A stretch of DNA of 14,677 bases from Clostridium sp. UBA5530 (GCA_002423705.1 DINW01000039.1:71020-85696); one strand, 5' to 3'. Counted from the stretch's first letter, positions 1 to 8,075 are shown. Numbers and translations are program-made. The notes: generated from the letters alone by a model not told the origin.

Positions 1-683
1 CAGATGAAGAAAGCGGCATGTCGGATATCCCGCATTATCTAGCGGTTGAGCAGCCACCGCGTTTTGGTTTTACGCCAGACTGCAAGTATCCAGTGGTTTA
101 TGGAGAACGTGGCAGAGCTGTTATTGTGGCTAAAGTTAAATTAAAAGAATCATATAGAGAGGAATTGACTAAAGAATTCTTTGATTTTGTAAATAAATAT
201 TTTCTTTCCAGCAATTCTAATGGAGATCGCTTAGGTATTAACTATGATGATAAGGAGTTTGGGGTTATGGCTATGAGAGGATATAACCTATACAATGAAG
301 AAAATACTTTGAACTTTAAGTTTACCTTAAGCTACCCAGCAGTAGTAACTATAGAAGAATTAATGAAGAAAATAGGAGATAAAGCTACAGAAAATATAGC
401 TATTGAGCTTTTACACAATTATGATGCCGTAAAATTTGAGAAAGATTGCTTTATGGTAAGGTCTTTACAGGAAGCTTATGAAGAGATAACAGGTCTAGAT
501 GGTACTCCAGTGACAACTACAGGAGGTACTTATGCTAAGGCCATGCCTAATATAGTGCCTTTTGGTCCTTCTTTCCCAGGGCAAAAAGGAATTTCCCATA
601 ATCCTAATGAATACATGGATATAAGTGATATAGAGACAAATGCAAAAATATATGCTCAAGGGATATATAAACTTGCAAAGTAA
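1..683 (+). CDS. PepV-like M20 dipeptidase, 5'-truncated by window and internally deleted
   Basis: The gene enters from the left; the first full codon is at base 3 and reads DEESG, the catalytic-glutamate motif of M20 metallopeptidases, so the ATG at 18 is internal and not the start. Visible order: DEESG, TPD (metal-ligand Asp), GGTYAK, PFGPSFPG, and a late SHNPNE whose His fits the last metal ligand. Compared with the intact paralogue at 2911-4305, this part has 226 residues where that protein has 319. About 93 residues are missing between GERGRA and the ESYREEL segment, which is most of the lid domain including the GVATHGSTPELG substrate-binding stretch. The first 120 bases are about 52% GC (hand count 62/120), the next 60 are 25%, and the switch falls at the deletion point. 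It is probably an inactive chimera, although an assembly join is possible. The family assignment is firm; function is doubtful. Confidence 0.8.
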   Translation, partial: DEESGMSDIPHYLAVEQPPRFGFTPDCKYPVVYGERGRAVIVAKVKLKESYREELTKEFFDFVNKYFLSSNSNGDRLGINYDDKEFGVMAMRGYNLYNEENTLNFKFTLSYPAVVTIEELMKKIGDKATENIAIELLHNYDAVKFEKDCFMVRSLQEAYEEITGLDGTPVTTTGGTYAKAMPNIVPFGPSFPGQKGISHNPNEYMDISDIETNAKIYAQGIYKLAK

Positions 684-709
684 CTTAAAGAAGAAAAGAG
701 GTTAATAAT

Positions 710-1780
710 ATGAATTTAAGTAAAAATACATTGGAATTGATGAAGGAATTTACTCAAACAATAGGAGTTTCAGGAAATGAAGTGGAAATATGTAAAGCAC
801 TTCAAAAGTATTATAAGAAATACGCAGATGAAATAATATTTGATAATTTAGGATCTGTTTTTGCTGTGAAACGCTGTGGAAAAAGCAACGCCCCTAAGGT
901 ACTAATCAGTGGACATATGGATGAAATAGGTTTTGTAGTAAAGGACATATCTAAAGAGGGATTAATAAGAATTCTACCTTTAGGCGCTATATGTAAACAA
1001 GGACTTATTGGACAAAGAGTTAAAATATCCAATGGAAAGGATGAAAAAATTAATGGTTATATACTATCAACCTTAAAAGAAGAATCTAAGGTGCCAGAGG
1101 TTAAGGATATGGCTGTAGATATAGGATCAACCAGCAGGGAGGAAGTAGCACAACTAGGAATAAAACCAGGTGATTCAGTAGTAGTTGCTGGAGAGTTTCA
1201 AGTGTTAGCTAATGAGAAAAGACTTCTTTCTAAAGGATGGAACAACGGCTATGGCTGTGTAATGGGAATAGAGGTTTTGGAAAGCTTAAAGGATGAGAAG
1301 TTAGACTTTGATCTTTATGTAGGATGCACAGTACAGCATGAAGTTGGATTAAGAGGAGCACAAACTTCAACAAATCTGATTGCTCCAGATTTAGGAATTG
1401 TACTAGACTGTCTTTCAGCCAATGATGCTACAGGAGATAGTGAAGCAGTTGGAAAACTTGGTCATGGAGTTTTGATTAACTATTATGATAAATCTATGAT
1501 GCCAAACAGAGCTTTGTTAGGACACTTAACAAATTTGTGCAAAGAAAAAGAAATAAAGCATCAACCTTATTTTTCTATGGGAGATGGAGATGGAGGCTGG
1601 ATTCACAAGCTTCTTAAGGGGTGCCCAACTTTAAATATTTGCATCTGCGGAAGGAACCTTCAAAGTAATAGCGGAGTTATAGATGTGGAAGATTATATAG
1701 CATCTAGGAAAGCTATTATAGAAGTAATAAAATCTTTAAGTGTAGAAAAAATTCAAGGCTTTAAGGCAGAAAATAGATAG
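710..1780 (+). CDS. Degenerate M42 family aminopeptidase-like protein (probable pseudoenzyme)
   Basis: This 356-residue protein aligns end to end with the intact M42 protein encoded directly downstream. M42 enzymes (TET/FrvX/YsdC type) are two-metal aminopeptidases that build large tetrahedral particles. The first metal motif is kept (SGHMDEIGF, His69 and Asp71), as is an Asp at VLDC (233). The WDDR motif that carries the bridging Asp reads WNNG (177-180), the QEEVG catalytic-base motif reads QHEVG (His210, Glu211 kept), and the final RYMHS histidine ligand reads RNLQS (Gln318). Three core positions are therefore changed while the fold and reading frame are intact, which suggests a selected non-catalytic subunit and not decay. 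A ribosome binding site AAGAGG precedes the ATG; the next gene starts 17 bases after the stop. Hetero-oligomer formation with the neighbour is an inference. Confidence 0.85.
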   Translation: MNLSKNTLELMKEFTQTIGVSGNEVEICKALQKYYKKYADEIIFDNLGSVFAVKRCGKSNAPKVLISGHMDEIGFVVKDISKEGLIRILPLGAICKQGLIGQRVKISNGKDEKINGYILSTLKEESKVPEVKDMAVDIGSTSREEVAQLGIKPGDSVVVAGEFQVLANEKRLLSKGWNNGYGCVMGIEVLESLKDEKLDFDLYVGCTVQHEVGLRGAQTSTNLIAPDLGIVLDCLSANDATGDSEAVGKLGHGVLINYYDKSMMPNRALLGHLTNLCKEKEIKHQPYFSMGDGDGGWIHKLLKGCPTLNICICGRNLQSNSGVIDVEDYIASRKAIIEVIKSLSVEKIQGFKAENR

Positions 1781-1797
1781 TCTTAGGAGGGAAACTC

Positions 1798-2901
1798 ATG
1801 AAGAGAAACAATATAGAACCATATGGTGAAGTAGACTTACAAATGTTAAAGGATCTCACTGAGGCTGACGGAATTTCAGGCTGTGAAAAAGAAGTTAGCA
1901 GGGTGATGAAAACATACTTAGATAGATATGCAGATGAAATATCCTATGATAATTTAGGATCTATCATTGGTTTAAAAAAGGGAAAAGAAACTGGACCAAA
2001 GATAATGATTGCAGGACATATGGATGAAGTAGGGTTTATGGTAAAAGGGATAGATGATAATGGATATGTTAAGCTCTTGCCTGTGGGAGGATGGTGGGGT
2101 CACGTACTTCCATCTCAAGAGATGATAATAACTACTTCTTTAGGTGGAAAAATCCTAGGGGTAGTTGGTAGTAGAGCACCCCATGGTATGTCTCAGGAAG
2201 AAAAGAGCAAGGTTATAAAGCCTGGAGATTTGTTTTTAGATTTAGGTGTTGATAGTAGAGAACAGGTGGAGGCATTAGGGGTACAAATAGGAGATATGAT
2301 AACTCCTAATACAAAGTTCCAAGTTATGAATAACCCTAATTATTTATTAGCTAAGGCATGGGATGATAGAATTGGAGGAGCGGTGGCTATAGACGTTCTA
2401 AAGAATCTTCAAGGTTCAGAACATGAAGCTAATATTTATGCAGTAGGCACAGTACAAGAAGAAGTGGGTTTAAGAGGAGCTAGAACTGCAACACATAAAA
2501 TCAATCCAGATATAGCTTTTGCTTTAGATGTTACTACAGCCAAGGATACTCCAATGGATAAGGGCGATATAAACTTAGGTGGAGGAGTTATACTTAGCAT
2601 ATTAGATTCATCAACTTTGGCACATAGGGGACTTTTAAATAAGATGGAAGACATATGTGAAGATATTGGTATAGATATAAATTATGACTGTATGGTAGCT
2701 GGAGGAACTGATGCTGGGAACATACACAAGACCTTTCAAGGAGTTATAACTATGACTTTATCTATTCCAACTAGATATATGCATTCCCATAGGCTTGTAA
2801 TACATCGTAAAGACTATGTGGATACTGTAAAGGCAATCACGGAATTTTGTAGAAGAATAGATCCCCACATGTTAGAGGAAATTAGAAACATGAAGAGATA
2901 G
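1798..2901 (+). CDS. M42 family glutamyl/leucyl-type aminopeptidase
   Basis: The 367-residue protein is an M42 metallo-aminopeptidase that should trim N-terminal residues from cytosolic peptides. All active-site elements are present: GHMDEVGF (His74, Asp76), AWDDRIGG (Asp189-Asp190, bridging ligand), QEEVGLRGA (Glu221 base, Glu222 ligand), FALDVTTAKD (Asp244), GGTDAGNIH (302-310) and RYMHS (His329). The length is normal for the family. It starts with ATG after a strong AGGAGG, 17 bases behind the degenerate paralogue and 9 bases ahead of the dipeptidase gene, so the genes are probably co-transcribed. Together with the PepV-like gene it makes a peptide-to-amino-acid salvage set. The exact residue preference cannot be read from the sequence. 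Confidence 0.92.
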   Translation: MKRNNIEPYGEVDLQMLKDLTEADGISGCEKEVSRVMKTYLDRYADEISYDNLGSIIGLKKGKETGPKIMIAGHMDEVGFMVKGIDDNGYVKLLPVGGWWGHVLPSQEMIITTSLGGKILGVVGSRAPHGMSQEEKSKVIKPGDLFLDLGVDSREQVEALGVQIGDMITPNTKFQVMNNPNYLLAKAWDDRIGGAVAIDVLKNLQGSEHEANIYAVGTVQEEVGLRGARTATHKINPDIAFALDVTTAKDTPMDKGDINLGGGVILSILDSSTLAHRGLLNKMEDICEDIGIDINYDCMVAGGTDAGNIHKTFQGVITMTLSIPTRYMHSHRLVIHRKDYVDTVKAITEFCRRIDPHMLEEIRNMKR

Positions 2902-2910
2902 GAGAAAGCT

Positions 2911-4305
2911 ATGGATTTTTTTCAAGAATTTAAAATAGAAGAAGATTTTTTAAAAGATTTAAATTTGTTATTAAGTAAAGCTACAGTAAAGGGAGAAAAA
3001 ACTAAGGAGTATCCCTTTGGAAAAGATGTAGCCATGGGATTGGAAAAAGCCTTAGAAATAGCAAAAAGTTATGGCTTTAAAACAGTAAATATGGATAATT
3101 ATATAGGCTATGCGGAATATGGTGAAGGAGATGAATATGTGGGAGTCCTAGGACATATTGACGTAGTGCCCGTAGGGGAAGGTTGGGATTCTAATCCCTT
3201 TGACCCTGTGATTAAAGAGGGAAAGATATATGCTAGAGGAGCAATAGATGACAAAGGACCCTTAATGGCAGCTCTATATGCCTTAAAACTTATTAAAGAT
3301 AATAAAATAAGATTAGACAGAAAGGTAAGAGTAATATTTGGAACTAATGAAGAGTCAGGTACAGAGGATATAGACTACTATTTAACTAAGGAGAAGCCTC
3401 CTATAGCTGCCTTTACTCCTGACGCCCATTTTCCAATAGTTACTTCAGAAAAGGGAATATTAACTTTTAATTTTTCTTATGATATGAAAGTAGAGACAAA
3501 GGGATATAAAATTGATTATATAAAAGGCGGCAAGAGATCCAATATAGTACCAGATATATGTCAATGCAAGTTTGTTTATGGAAATAATGGGGATTTTGTG
3601 GATAATTTTAGTGATGAAGCCCTAAAAAAGGATTATAATATAGATATAAGATTTGATGAAGGAGAAGTTATAGTTACAAGCTCTGGTGTAGCAACTCATG
3701 GAAGCACTCCAGAATTGGGTGACAATGCTGTAGCTAATTTGCTTTTATATCTAAACAAAGCTTTAAACCTTCAAGATGAGTTTACTAAATTTTTAGAGGA
3801 TTTTAATCAGGTTATAGGTAAAGGATATTATGGAGAAAAACTAGGAGTCAATTTCTCAGATGAGGAATCAGGACCATTGACTTTAAACCTTGGAATTATT
3901 GAAGGAAACTCTTCTAATATTACAATGAGGTTTAATGTTAGATATCCAGTTACCATATGTTTAGAACAGATATTAGAGATTATAAAAGAAAAGCTTGGGA
4001 AAACTGGATTCAATTTTGTAATGGGAAACCATAATCCACCGTTACATTTTCCTAAAGATCATCCTTTAGTAAAATCATTAAAAAAAGCTTATGAAGAATC
4101 GGTAGGAAAAGAAGCAGAATTGTTAGCTATGGGTGGAGGAACCTATGCAAAGCTTATGCCAAATACAGTAGCTTTTGGACCTTTATTTGAGGATGATGAA
4201 AATTTAGCTCATGAAATAAATGAAAATATAAAGTTGTCCACTTTAAAAAAGTGCATAGAAATATATGGACGAGCTATTTATGTAATGGCTAATGAAAAGC
4301 AGTAA
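2911..4305 (+). CDS. pepV: PepV-like M20 family dipeptidase (Sapep type)
   Basis: The intact 464-residue protein has the length of PepV/Sapep dipeptidases, cytosolic zinc or manganese enzymes that split dipeptides. The motifs occur in order: GHIDVVP (His82, Asp84), AIDDKGP (Asp114, bridging), GTNEESG (Glu147 base, Glu148 ligand), TPD (Asp171), the lid segment GVATHGSTPELG (259-270), GGGTYAK (408-414), AFGP, and AHE (His434). A GGAG ribosome binding site lies just before the ATG, inside the 9-base gap after the M42 gene. It is the last gene of the peptidase cluster and is followed by a strong hairpin at 4317-4355. It also serves as the internal reference showing that the first gene in the window lacks its lid domain. 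Confidence 0.92.
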   Translation: MDFFQEFKIEEDFLKDLNLLLSKATVKGEKTKEYPFGKDVAMGLEKALEIAKSYGFKTVNMDNYIGYAEYGEGDEYVGVLGHIDVVPVGEGWDSNPFDPVIKEGKIYARGAIDDKGPLMAALYALKLIKDNKIRLDRKVRVIFGTNEESGTEDIDYYLTKEKPPIAAFTPDAHFPIVTSEKGILTFNFSYDMKVETKGYKIDYIKGGKRSNIVPDICQCKFVYGNNGDFVDNFSDEALKKDYNIDIRFDEGEVIVTSSGVATHGSTPELGDNAVANLLLYLNKALNLQDEFTKFLEDFNQVIGKGYYGEKLGVNFSDEESGPLTLNLGIIEGNSSNITMRFNVRYPVTICLEQILEIIKEKLGKTGFNFVMGNHNPPLHFPKDHPLVKSLKKAYEESVGKEAELLAMGGGTYAKLMPNTVAFGPLFEDDENLAHEINENIKLSTLKKCIEIYGRAIYVMANEKQ

Positions 4306-4316
4306 TAGAAATCAAT

Positions 4317-4355
4317 TGATATTGGGATGAAGTTTTATGCTTCATCTCAATATCA
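4317..4355. terminator. Bidirectional hairpin terminator between convergent genes
   Basis: A 16-bp stem (4317-4332 with 4340-4355, one G-U pair, 7-base loop) sits between the ends of the dipeptidase gene (+) and the activator gene (-). There is no long T run on either side, only short T-rich stretches, so termination strength is uncertain. Position and symmetry favour a shared terminator. Confidence 0.7.
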
Positions 4356-4366
4356 GTTAAACTTAC

Positions 4367-5950
4367 TTACAGGATATATAAAATGAATAAAGCTAAAAAT
4401 AATATTTCTGTACTAGACAGATTAATATTATAGGTTTTTTCAACAAGAGATTTCAGGATGGAAGCCTTTAAGTAACTTTCTGGGAATACATCCTTAATCC
4501 TATTCAAGGTTGGAATTGCATTAAAATCCATAAGACTTATTCTATCATATAACATATCTATATGAATGTGGAAAAAGTCTTTTATTATATCATCTGTAAG
4601 AGCAATTTTCATATCCTCATTAGATTCAGAAATACTTAAAAGAACTTCATCAAAGGCTGAGTTGTTTAAACTATAATGATAGTTAGAAATATTTTCAGCT
4701 ATTATTATAAAGTATTCCTTAAATAACTCATTAATTAGAGACTTATCTGTACTTTTCCCTTTTACATTCATATCTACATCTCGTATAAGCTTTTTAAAGG
4801 CTAATAAGATTAGATGTTTTTGCTTAAGGAAGGAGAGACTAGTAATTTCAGTGTTTTCATCATAAGTAAAATAGCCTTCAGTGCTTTCTAAAGAGTTTAG
4901 TAGCTCTTTTTCTTTAGAAAGATTATTTCCAAGAACCTTTTTTAGTTCCATTGGCAAGTCAGGGCTGTTTATCTTAATTTGCTTTTTGTTGTTTATAAAA
5001 TACTCTGAATAAGCATTGGCTACGGATAGGGTAATATCATTTTTTAATTGACCTATATTATAGGGACAATCATAGGACAAGAGGCAGAGCATAGCATTAT
5101 AGGAAACAAATACAGGCTTTCCTAGCTTTTTGCTTTCCTCCTTTAAAAAACCCTGAATTAAAGTAAGTCTTTCCTCAATAAGTCTTTCATTTAGACCAGG
5201 TATATATATTTTAATTGGTATTCTTCTTATAAAAGTATTTAGCAAAGAAGCGCTTATATCTTTATTAGTAGCACAGATAATTCTAGCAGAGGATTTAATT
5301 TTTTTAGATACTTCTCCTATGCGTTTAAAATAACCTGTATCCATAAAGATGAAAAGCATTTCTTGACCCTCACTAGGTAAGTTATGAATTTCATCTAAAA
5401 ATAATATACCACCATCAGCCTGTTCGATTAAACCAGCCCTATCTTCATTGGCACCAGTAAAGGTCCCCTTTTTTACACCAAAAAGCTGGGTGCTTAAAAG
5501 TTGAACATTATTAGAATAATCGGAGCAGTTAAAATGTAAAAATGGCATAGGTTTGTCCTTACTTAAGGAATCTGCATATTCGTGCATAAGTTTAGCTAGC
5601 ATAGACTTACCAACACCTGTATCACCTATGATTAAGCAATTCATTCCATTTGGAGGATACAGTATTGCAGTTTTTGCAAGTTTTACTGCTGGACCCAAGG
5701 ATGGATAAAGATAAGCTAGGTTGTCTAATGCAGACTTAGCTGTTACATCAACTCCATTGGGATTGTTTAAAAAATACCTTACAGGTCGGGAATTGTTTTT
5801 GTACAATCCGCCTTTGTTTACTAAAATATTTAGGTCTTTGCTCACATTAGAACGCTCAAGAGCAAGAAAATTGCTAGCTTCCAGGGTTGTGACACCATGA
5901 CCTTTATCTAAGGTCTTGATAGCATTAAATATCAAATCTATTCTTTTCAA
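4367..5950 (-). CDS. Sigma-54 enhancer-binding activator, LevR-like, ending after the first PRD
   Basis: This 527-residue transcription activator has an N-terminal winged-helix DNA-binding region (about 1-65). An AAA+ sigma-54 interaction domain (about 80-320) follows, with Walker A GDTGVGKS (109-116), the sigma-54 contact loop GTFTGA (162-167, normally GAFTGA), Walker B GILFLDE (181-187) and ATNKD (227-231). A PTS regulation-like domain (about 400-527) contains FFHIHIDMLYDRI. LevR-type proteins normally continue with EIIA, EIIB and a second PRD to more than 850 residues; this one stops at FLALFILYIL, where EIIA would begin. Start is TTG at 5950 with AAAGGAG upstream and an in-frame TAA just before it. 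It diverges from an operon with a sigma-54 promoter and two dyads that it probably binds. The family is certain; the inducer is unknown. Confidence 0.9.
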   Translation of the reverse strand: MKRIDLIFNAIKTLDKGHGVTTLEASNFLALERSNVSKDLNILVNKGGLYKNNSRPVRYFLNNPNGVDVTAKSALDNLAYLYPSLGPAVKLAKTAILYPPNGMNCLIIGDTGVGKSMLAKLMHEYADSLSKDKPMPFLHFNCSDYSNNVQLLSTQLFGVKKGTFTGANEDRAGLIEQADGGILFLDEIHNLPSEGQEMLFIFMDTGYFKRIGEVSKKIKSSARIICATNKDISASLLNTFIRRIPIKIYIPGLNERLIEERLTLIQGFLKEESKKLGKPVFVSYNAMLCLLSYDCPYNIGQLKNDITLSVANAYSEYFINNKKQIKINSPDLPMELKKVLGNNLSKEKELLNSLESTEGYFTYDENTEITSLSFLKQKHLILLAFKKLIRDVDMNVKGKSTDKSLINELFKEYFIIIAENISNYHYSLNNSAFDEVLLSISESNEDMKIALTDDIIKDFFHIHIDMLYDRISLMDFNAIPTLNRIKDVFPESYLKASILKSLVEKTYNINLSSTEILFLALFILYIL

Positions 5951-6032
5951 CTTAGTTATAGCTCCTTTAAATTATAATTGTGTAATAAAAGTATAGGGTA
6001 TTGTATTGATCTTTGTATCTATGAAGAAATAC

Positions 6033-6051
6033 TGTATTAAAATTAAATACA
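6033..6051. promoter_or_regulatory. Candidate activator-binding dyad 1 (TGTAT-N9-ATACA)
   Basis: Perfect arms TGTATT and AATACA flank a 7-base AT-rich centre. The format is the same as the dyad at 6065-6083, 32 bp (about three helical turns) away, and both lie roughly 85-135 bp upstream of the sigma-54 promoter, the usual place for enhancer sites. Binding by the divergent activator is inferred. In such AT-rich DNA a single 5+5 dyad could be chance; the repeated format and helical spacing raise the odds. Confidence 0.5.
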
Positions 6052-6064
6052 AAAACCTATTATA

Positions 6065-6083
6065 TGTATCATATTATAATACA
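6065..6083. promoter_or_regulatory. Candidate activator-binding dyad 2 (TGTAT-N9-ATACA)
   Basis: The arms TGTAT (6065-6069) and ATACA (6079-6083) have the same spacing as the dyad at 6033. The site is about 83 bp upstream of the -24 element and is a probable second enhancer half for the sigma-54 activator. Confidence 0.5.
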
Positions 6084-6163
6084 CTAACTAAAAAAAGCAA
6101 AGTAAACTCAAATATAATACTAACAGTATACAAATATAATAAATAAAAATAACTAATTAAGGG

Positions 6164-6181
6164 TTGGCATAATTATTGCTA
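6164..6181 (+). promoter_or_regulatory. Sigma-54 (-24/-12) promoter
   Basis: The sequence TTGGCATAATTATTGCTA matches the sigma-54 consensus TGGCA-N7-TTGC. GG at 6166-6167 and GC at 6178-6179 are separated by exactly 10 bases. Transcription should begin near 6191, giving a leader of about 170 bases before the asparaginase gene that contains structured element I. The divergent gene encodes a sigma-54 activator, which makes the match very credible. Confidence 0.85.
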
Positions 6182-6222
6182 TATATAATCTATATAAGAA
6201 TTAATTATTTCACTTAATCTCA

Positions 6223-6292
6223 TGTCTATCTGCTGTAACCCTCAACCCTCTTTGGGTTGCAGATAACAGCAGCTACGACCTAGATAAGTTCA
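6223..6292 (+). ncRNA. Structured leader element, copy I
   Basis: CTGCTGT (6230-6236) pairs with ACAGCAG (6266-6272). Inside, CAACCC (6243-6248) pairs with GGGTTG (6254-6259). The hairpin is followed by CTACGACC-TAGATAAG-TTCAA, the tail shared with copies II and IV. It lies in the leader transcribed from the sigma-54 promoter, in sense to the asparaginase gene. I do not recognise it as a known riboswitch. It could be a regulatory RNA or a mobile repeat. Confidence 0.5.
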
Positions 6293-6363
6293 AAAATATT
6301 TAGATACAAGGATATTTAAAGTTGAAAATTACTTTACATAAGTATGGAAATGGAGGACTAAAT

Positions 6364-7323
6364 ATGAAGTTTGCAATGATAGCTACTTGGAGAATGGCTG
6401 TTGAAGGAATAACAAAGGCTACTGAAAGTCTAAAAAATGGAGGGTCAGCAGGTGATGCCATAGAGGAAGCTGTAAAGATGGTGGAAGATTATCCATATTA
6501 CAAATCAGTAGGCTATGGCGGATTGCCAAATGAAGACTGTGAAGTAGAATTAGATGCAGCATATATGGATGGAACAACCCTTTCAATAGGTGCCATAGGT
6601 GGAATTAAGGATTTTAAGAATCCCATAAGTATAGCTAGAAAATTAAGTGATGAAAGATTTAATTGTTTTTTAGTAGGAACAGGTGCTGAAGCTTATGCTC
6701 ACAAAAATGGTTTTGAAAGAGTAAATATGCTTACAGATAGAGCAAAGTTGCACTACGAAAAGAGAAGAAAAGAAACTATAGAAAATGGATTGAGTCCATA
6801 CATAGGACATGATACTGTGGGAATGATAGCTCTAGATGATAAAAAGAATATGGTAGCAGGAACCTCAACCAGTGGATTGTTCATGAAAAGAAAAGGAAGA
6901 GTTGGAGATTCTCCAGTGTCAGGATCAGGATTTTATGTTGATAGTGAAGTTGGAGGAGCAACAGCAACAGGCCTAGGAGAAGATTTGATGAAGGGTTGCA
7001 TATCCTATGAGATAGTTAGACTTATGAAAGAAGGACACCACCCTCAGGAAGCAGCAGATATGGCAGTGTCCAACCTTAATGATGAGTTAACTAGACGTAG
7101 AGGAAAATCTGGAGATTTATCAGTGGTATGCTTAAATAATAAAGGTGAATTTGGAGTTGCAACTAATATTGATGGTTTCTCATTTTCTGTAGCTACTGAA
7201 GATTTAGCTCCAACTGTTTATGTATGTAAAAATGAAAATGGAAAAACCACCTATGAAGTAGCTAGCGAAGAATGGCTTAATGCTTATTTAAAAAGAATAA
7301 AATCACCAATAACTTTTGACTAG
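6364..7323 (+). CDS. N4-(beta-N-acetylglucosaminyl)-L-asparaginase-like Ntn hydrolase
   Basis: The 319-residue protein belongs to the asparaginase-2/glycosylasparaginase family, which cuts the link between GlcNAc and asparagine; precursors self-cleave before a catalytic threonine. The family landmarks are present: GGSAGDAIE near the N terminus, GHDTVGMIA with the presumed nucleophile Thr151, GTSTSG (Thr167), the substrate-binding GRVGDSP (Arg179, Asp182) and GGATATGLGE. I start at ATG 6364, which has GGAGG at normal spacing; an in-frame TTG at 6322 lacks a good site and would add 14 non-homologous residues. It is first in an operon with CutC and PTS IIA genes under a sigma-54 promoter. The context suggests degradation of glycoasparagines and use of the released amino sugar. 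No signal peptide is evident, so it should act in the cytosol. Other members are isoaspartyl peptidases, but GHDTVGM and GRVGDSP favour the glycosyl type. Confidence 0.88.
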   Translation: MKFAMIATWRMAVEGITKATESLKNGGSAGDAIEEAVKMVEDYPYYKSVGYGGLPNEDCEVELDAAYMDGTTLSIGAIGGIKDFKNPISIARKLSDERFNCFLVGTGAEAYAHKNGFERVNMLTDRAKLHYEKRRKETIENGLSPYIGHDTVGMIALDDKKNMVAGTSTSGLFMKRKGRVGDSPVSGSGFYVDSEVGGATATGLGEDLMKGCISYEIVRLMKEGHHPQEAADMAVSNLNDELTRRRGKSGDLSVVCLNNKGEFGVATNIDGFSFSVATEDLAPTVYVCKNENGKTTYEVASEEWLNAYLKRIKSPITFD

Positions 7324-7341
7324 TAAAAGAGATGATCTGAT

Positions 7342-7449
7342 GTGTACTTGCTGTAACCCCCTGCCATTTTTAGGCTGGAGATAACAGCAGGTACTACCCT
7401 AGATAAGCTCAACTAACAGTTTGGATAAAGTTCAAATTAAGTTTCACTT
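7342..7449 (+). ncRNA. Structured intergenic element, copy II
   Basis: GTACTTGCTGT (7344-7354) pairs over 11 bp with ACAGCAGGTAC (7384-7394), with one G-U pair, around a weaker inner CTGCC/GGCTGG hairpin. The tail ACCC-TAGATAAGCTCAACTAA follows, then AAGTTTCACTT at 7439-7449 just before the cutC ribosome binding site. Copies I and II also share TGTAACCC on the left arm and AGATAACAGCAG on the right. It fills the gap between the asparaginase and cutC genes. Confidence 0.55.
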
Positions 7450-7466
7450 GATTAGGAGGTGAGGTA

Positions 7467-8075
7467 ATGGCTATTTTTGAAGCTTGTGTAGGTAGTTATA
7501 TAGAAGCCAAAGCAGCAGAAAAATTAGGAGCTGATAGAATAGAACTATGTGATAATCTATTAGAAGGGGGAACCACTCCAAGTTATGGTACTATAAAGAA
7601 AACATTAGAAAGTGTTAAAATTCCAGTGATGGTAATAATAAGACCAAGAGGCGGGGATTTTGAATTCTCTGCAGATGAAATAGAGATAATGAAAGAGGAT
7701 ATAACTAGGGTAAAAAAATTAGGCGGATATGGAGTAGTTATAGGGGCACTAAAAGGAGACAAAATAGATATTGATGCCACAAAGGCTTTAATAAAAGAAG
7801 CTAAACCTATGAGCATAACTTTTCACATGGCCTTTGATGAAGTTAAAGATAAATTTTGTGCTATAGATCAATTGATTGAGCTAGGAGTAGACAGAATATT
7901 AACTAAGGGTGGAGCCCAAAGTGCCATGGAAGGTAAGGAACAATTAAGAGAATTAGCAGCATATGCTAATGGAAGAATAGGGATTATGCCAGGAAAAGGT
8001 GTAAACAAGGGAAATAGGGATTTTCTTTTAGAGTATACTAATACAAAAGAAATTCATGGAAGTAAAGTGGTATAG
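7467..8075 (+). CDS. cutC: CutC family protein
   Basis: The 202-residue single-domain TIM-barrel protein carries the CutC pattern: FEACVGSYIEAKAAEKLGADRIELCD at the N terminus, LLEGGTTPSYG, VIIRPRGGDF, GVVIGAL, SITFHMAFDE, GVDRILTKGG, GIMPGKGVN and a final EIHGSKVV. CutC was named for copper tolerance in E. coli, but its activity is unsettled. Here it lies between a glycosylasparaginase-like gene and a PTS IIA gene under a sigma-54 promoter, with no copper gene nearby, which argues for a sugar-related role (inference). Start ATG 7467 follows an AGGAGGTGAGG ribosome binding site. The protein is at the short end for the family but ends at the usual HGS motif. Confidence 0.9.
   Translation: MAIFEACVGSYIEAKAAEKLGADRIELCDNLLEGGTTPSYGTIKKTLESVKIPVMVIIRPRGGDFEFSADEIEIMKEDITRVKKLGGYGVVIGALKGDKIDIDATKALIKEAKPMSITFHMAFDEVKDKFCAIDQLIELGVDRILTKGGAQSAMEGKEQLRELAAYANGRIGIMPGKGVNKGNRDFLLEYTNTKEIHGSKVV

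Noticed and set aside
6322..6363. Upstream TTG start for the asparaginase gene
   Set aside because: No ribosome binding site is well placed for it, whereas ATG 6364 follows GGAGG and starts at the conserved region.
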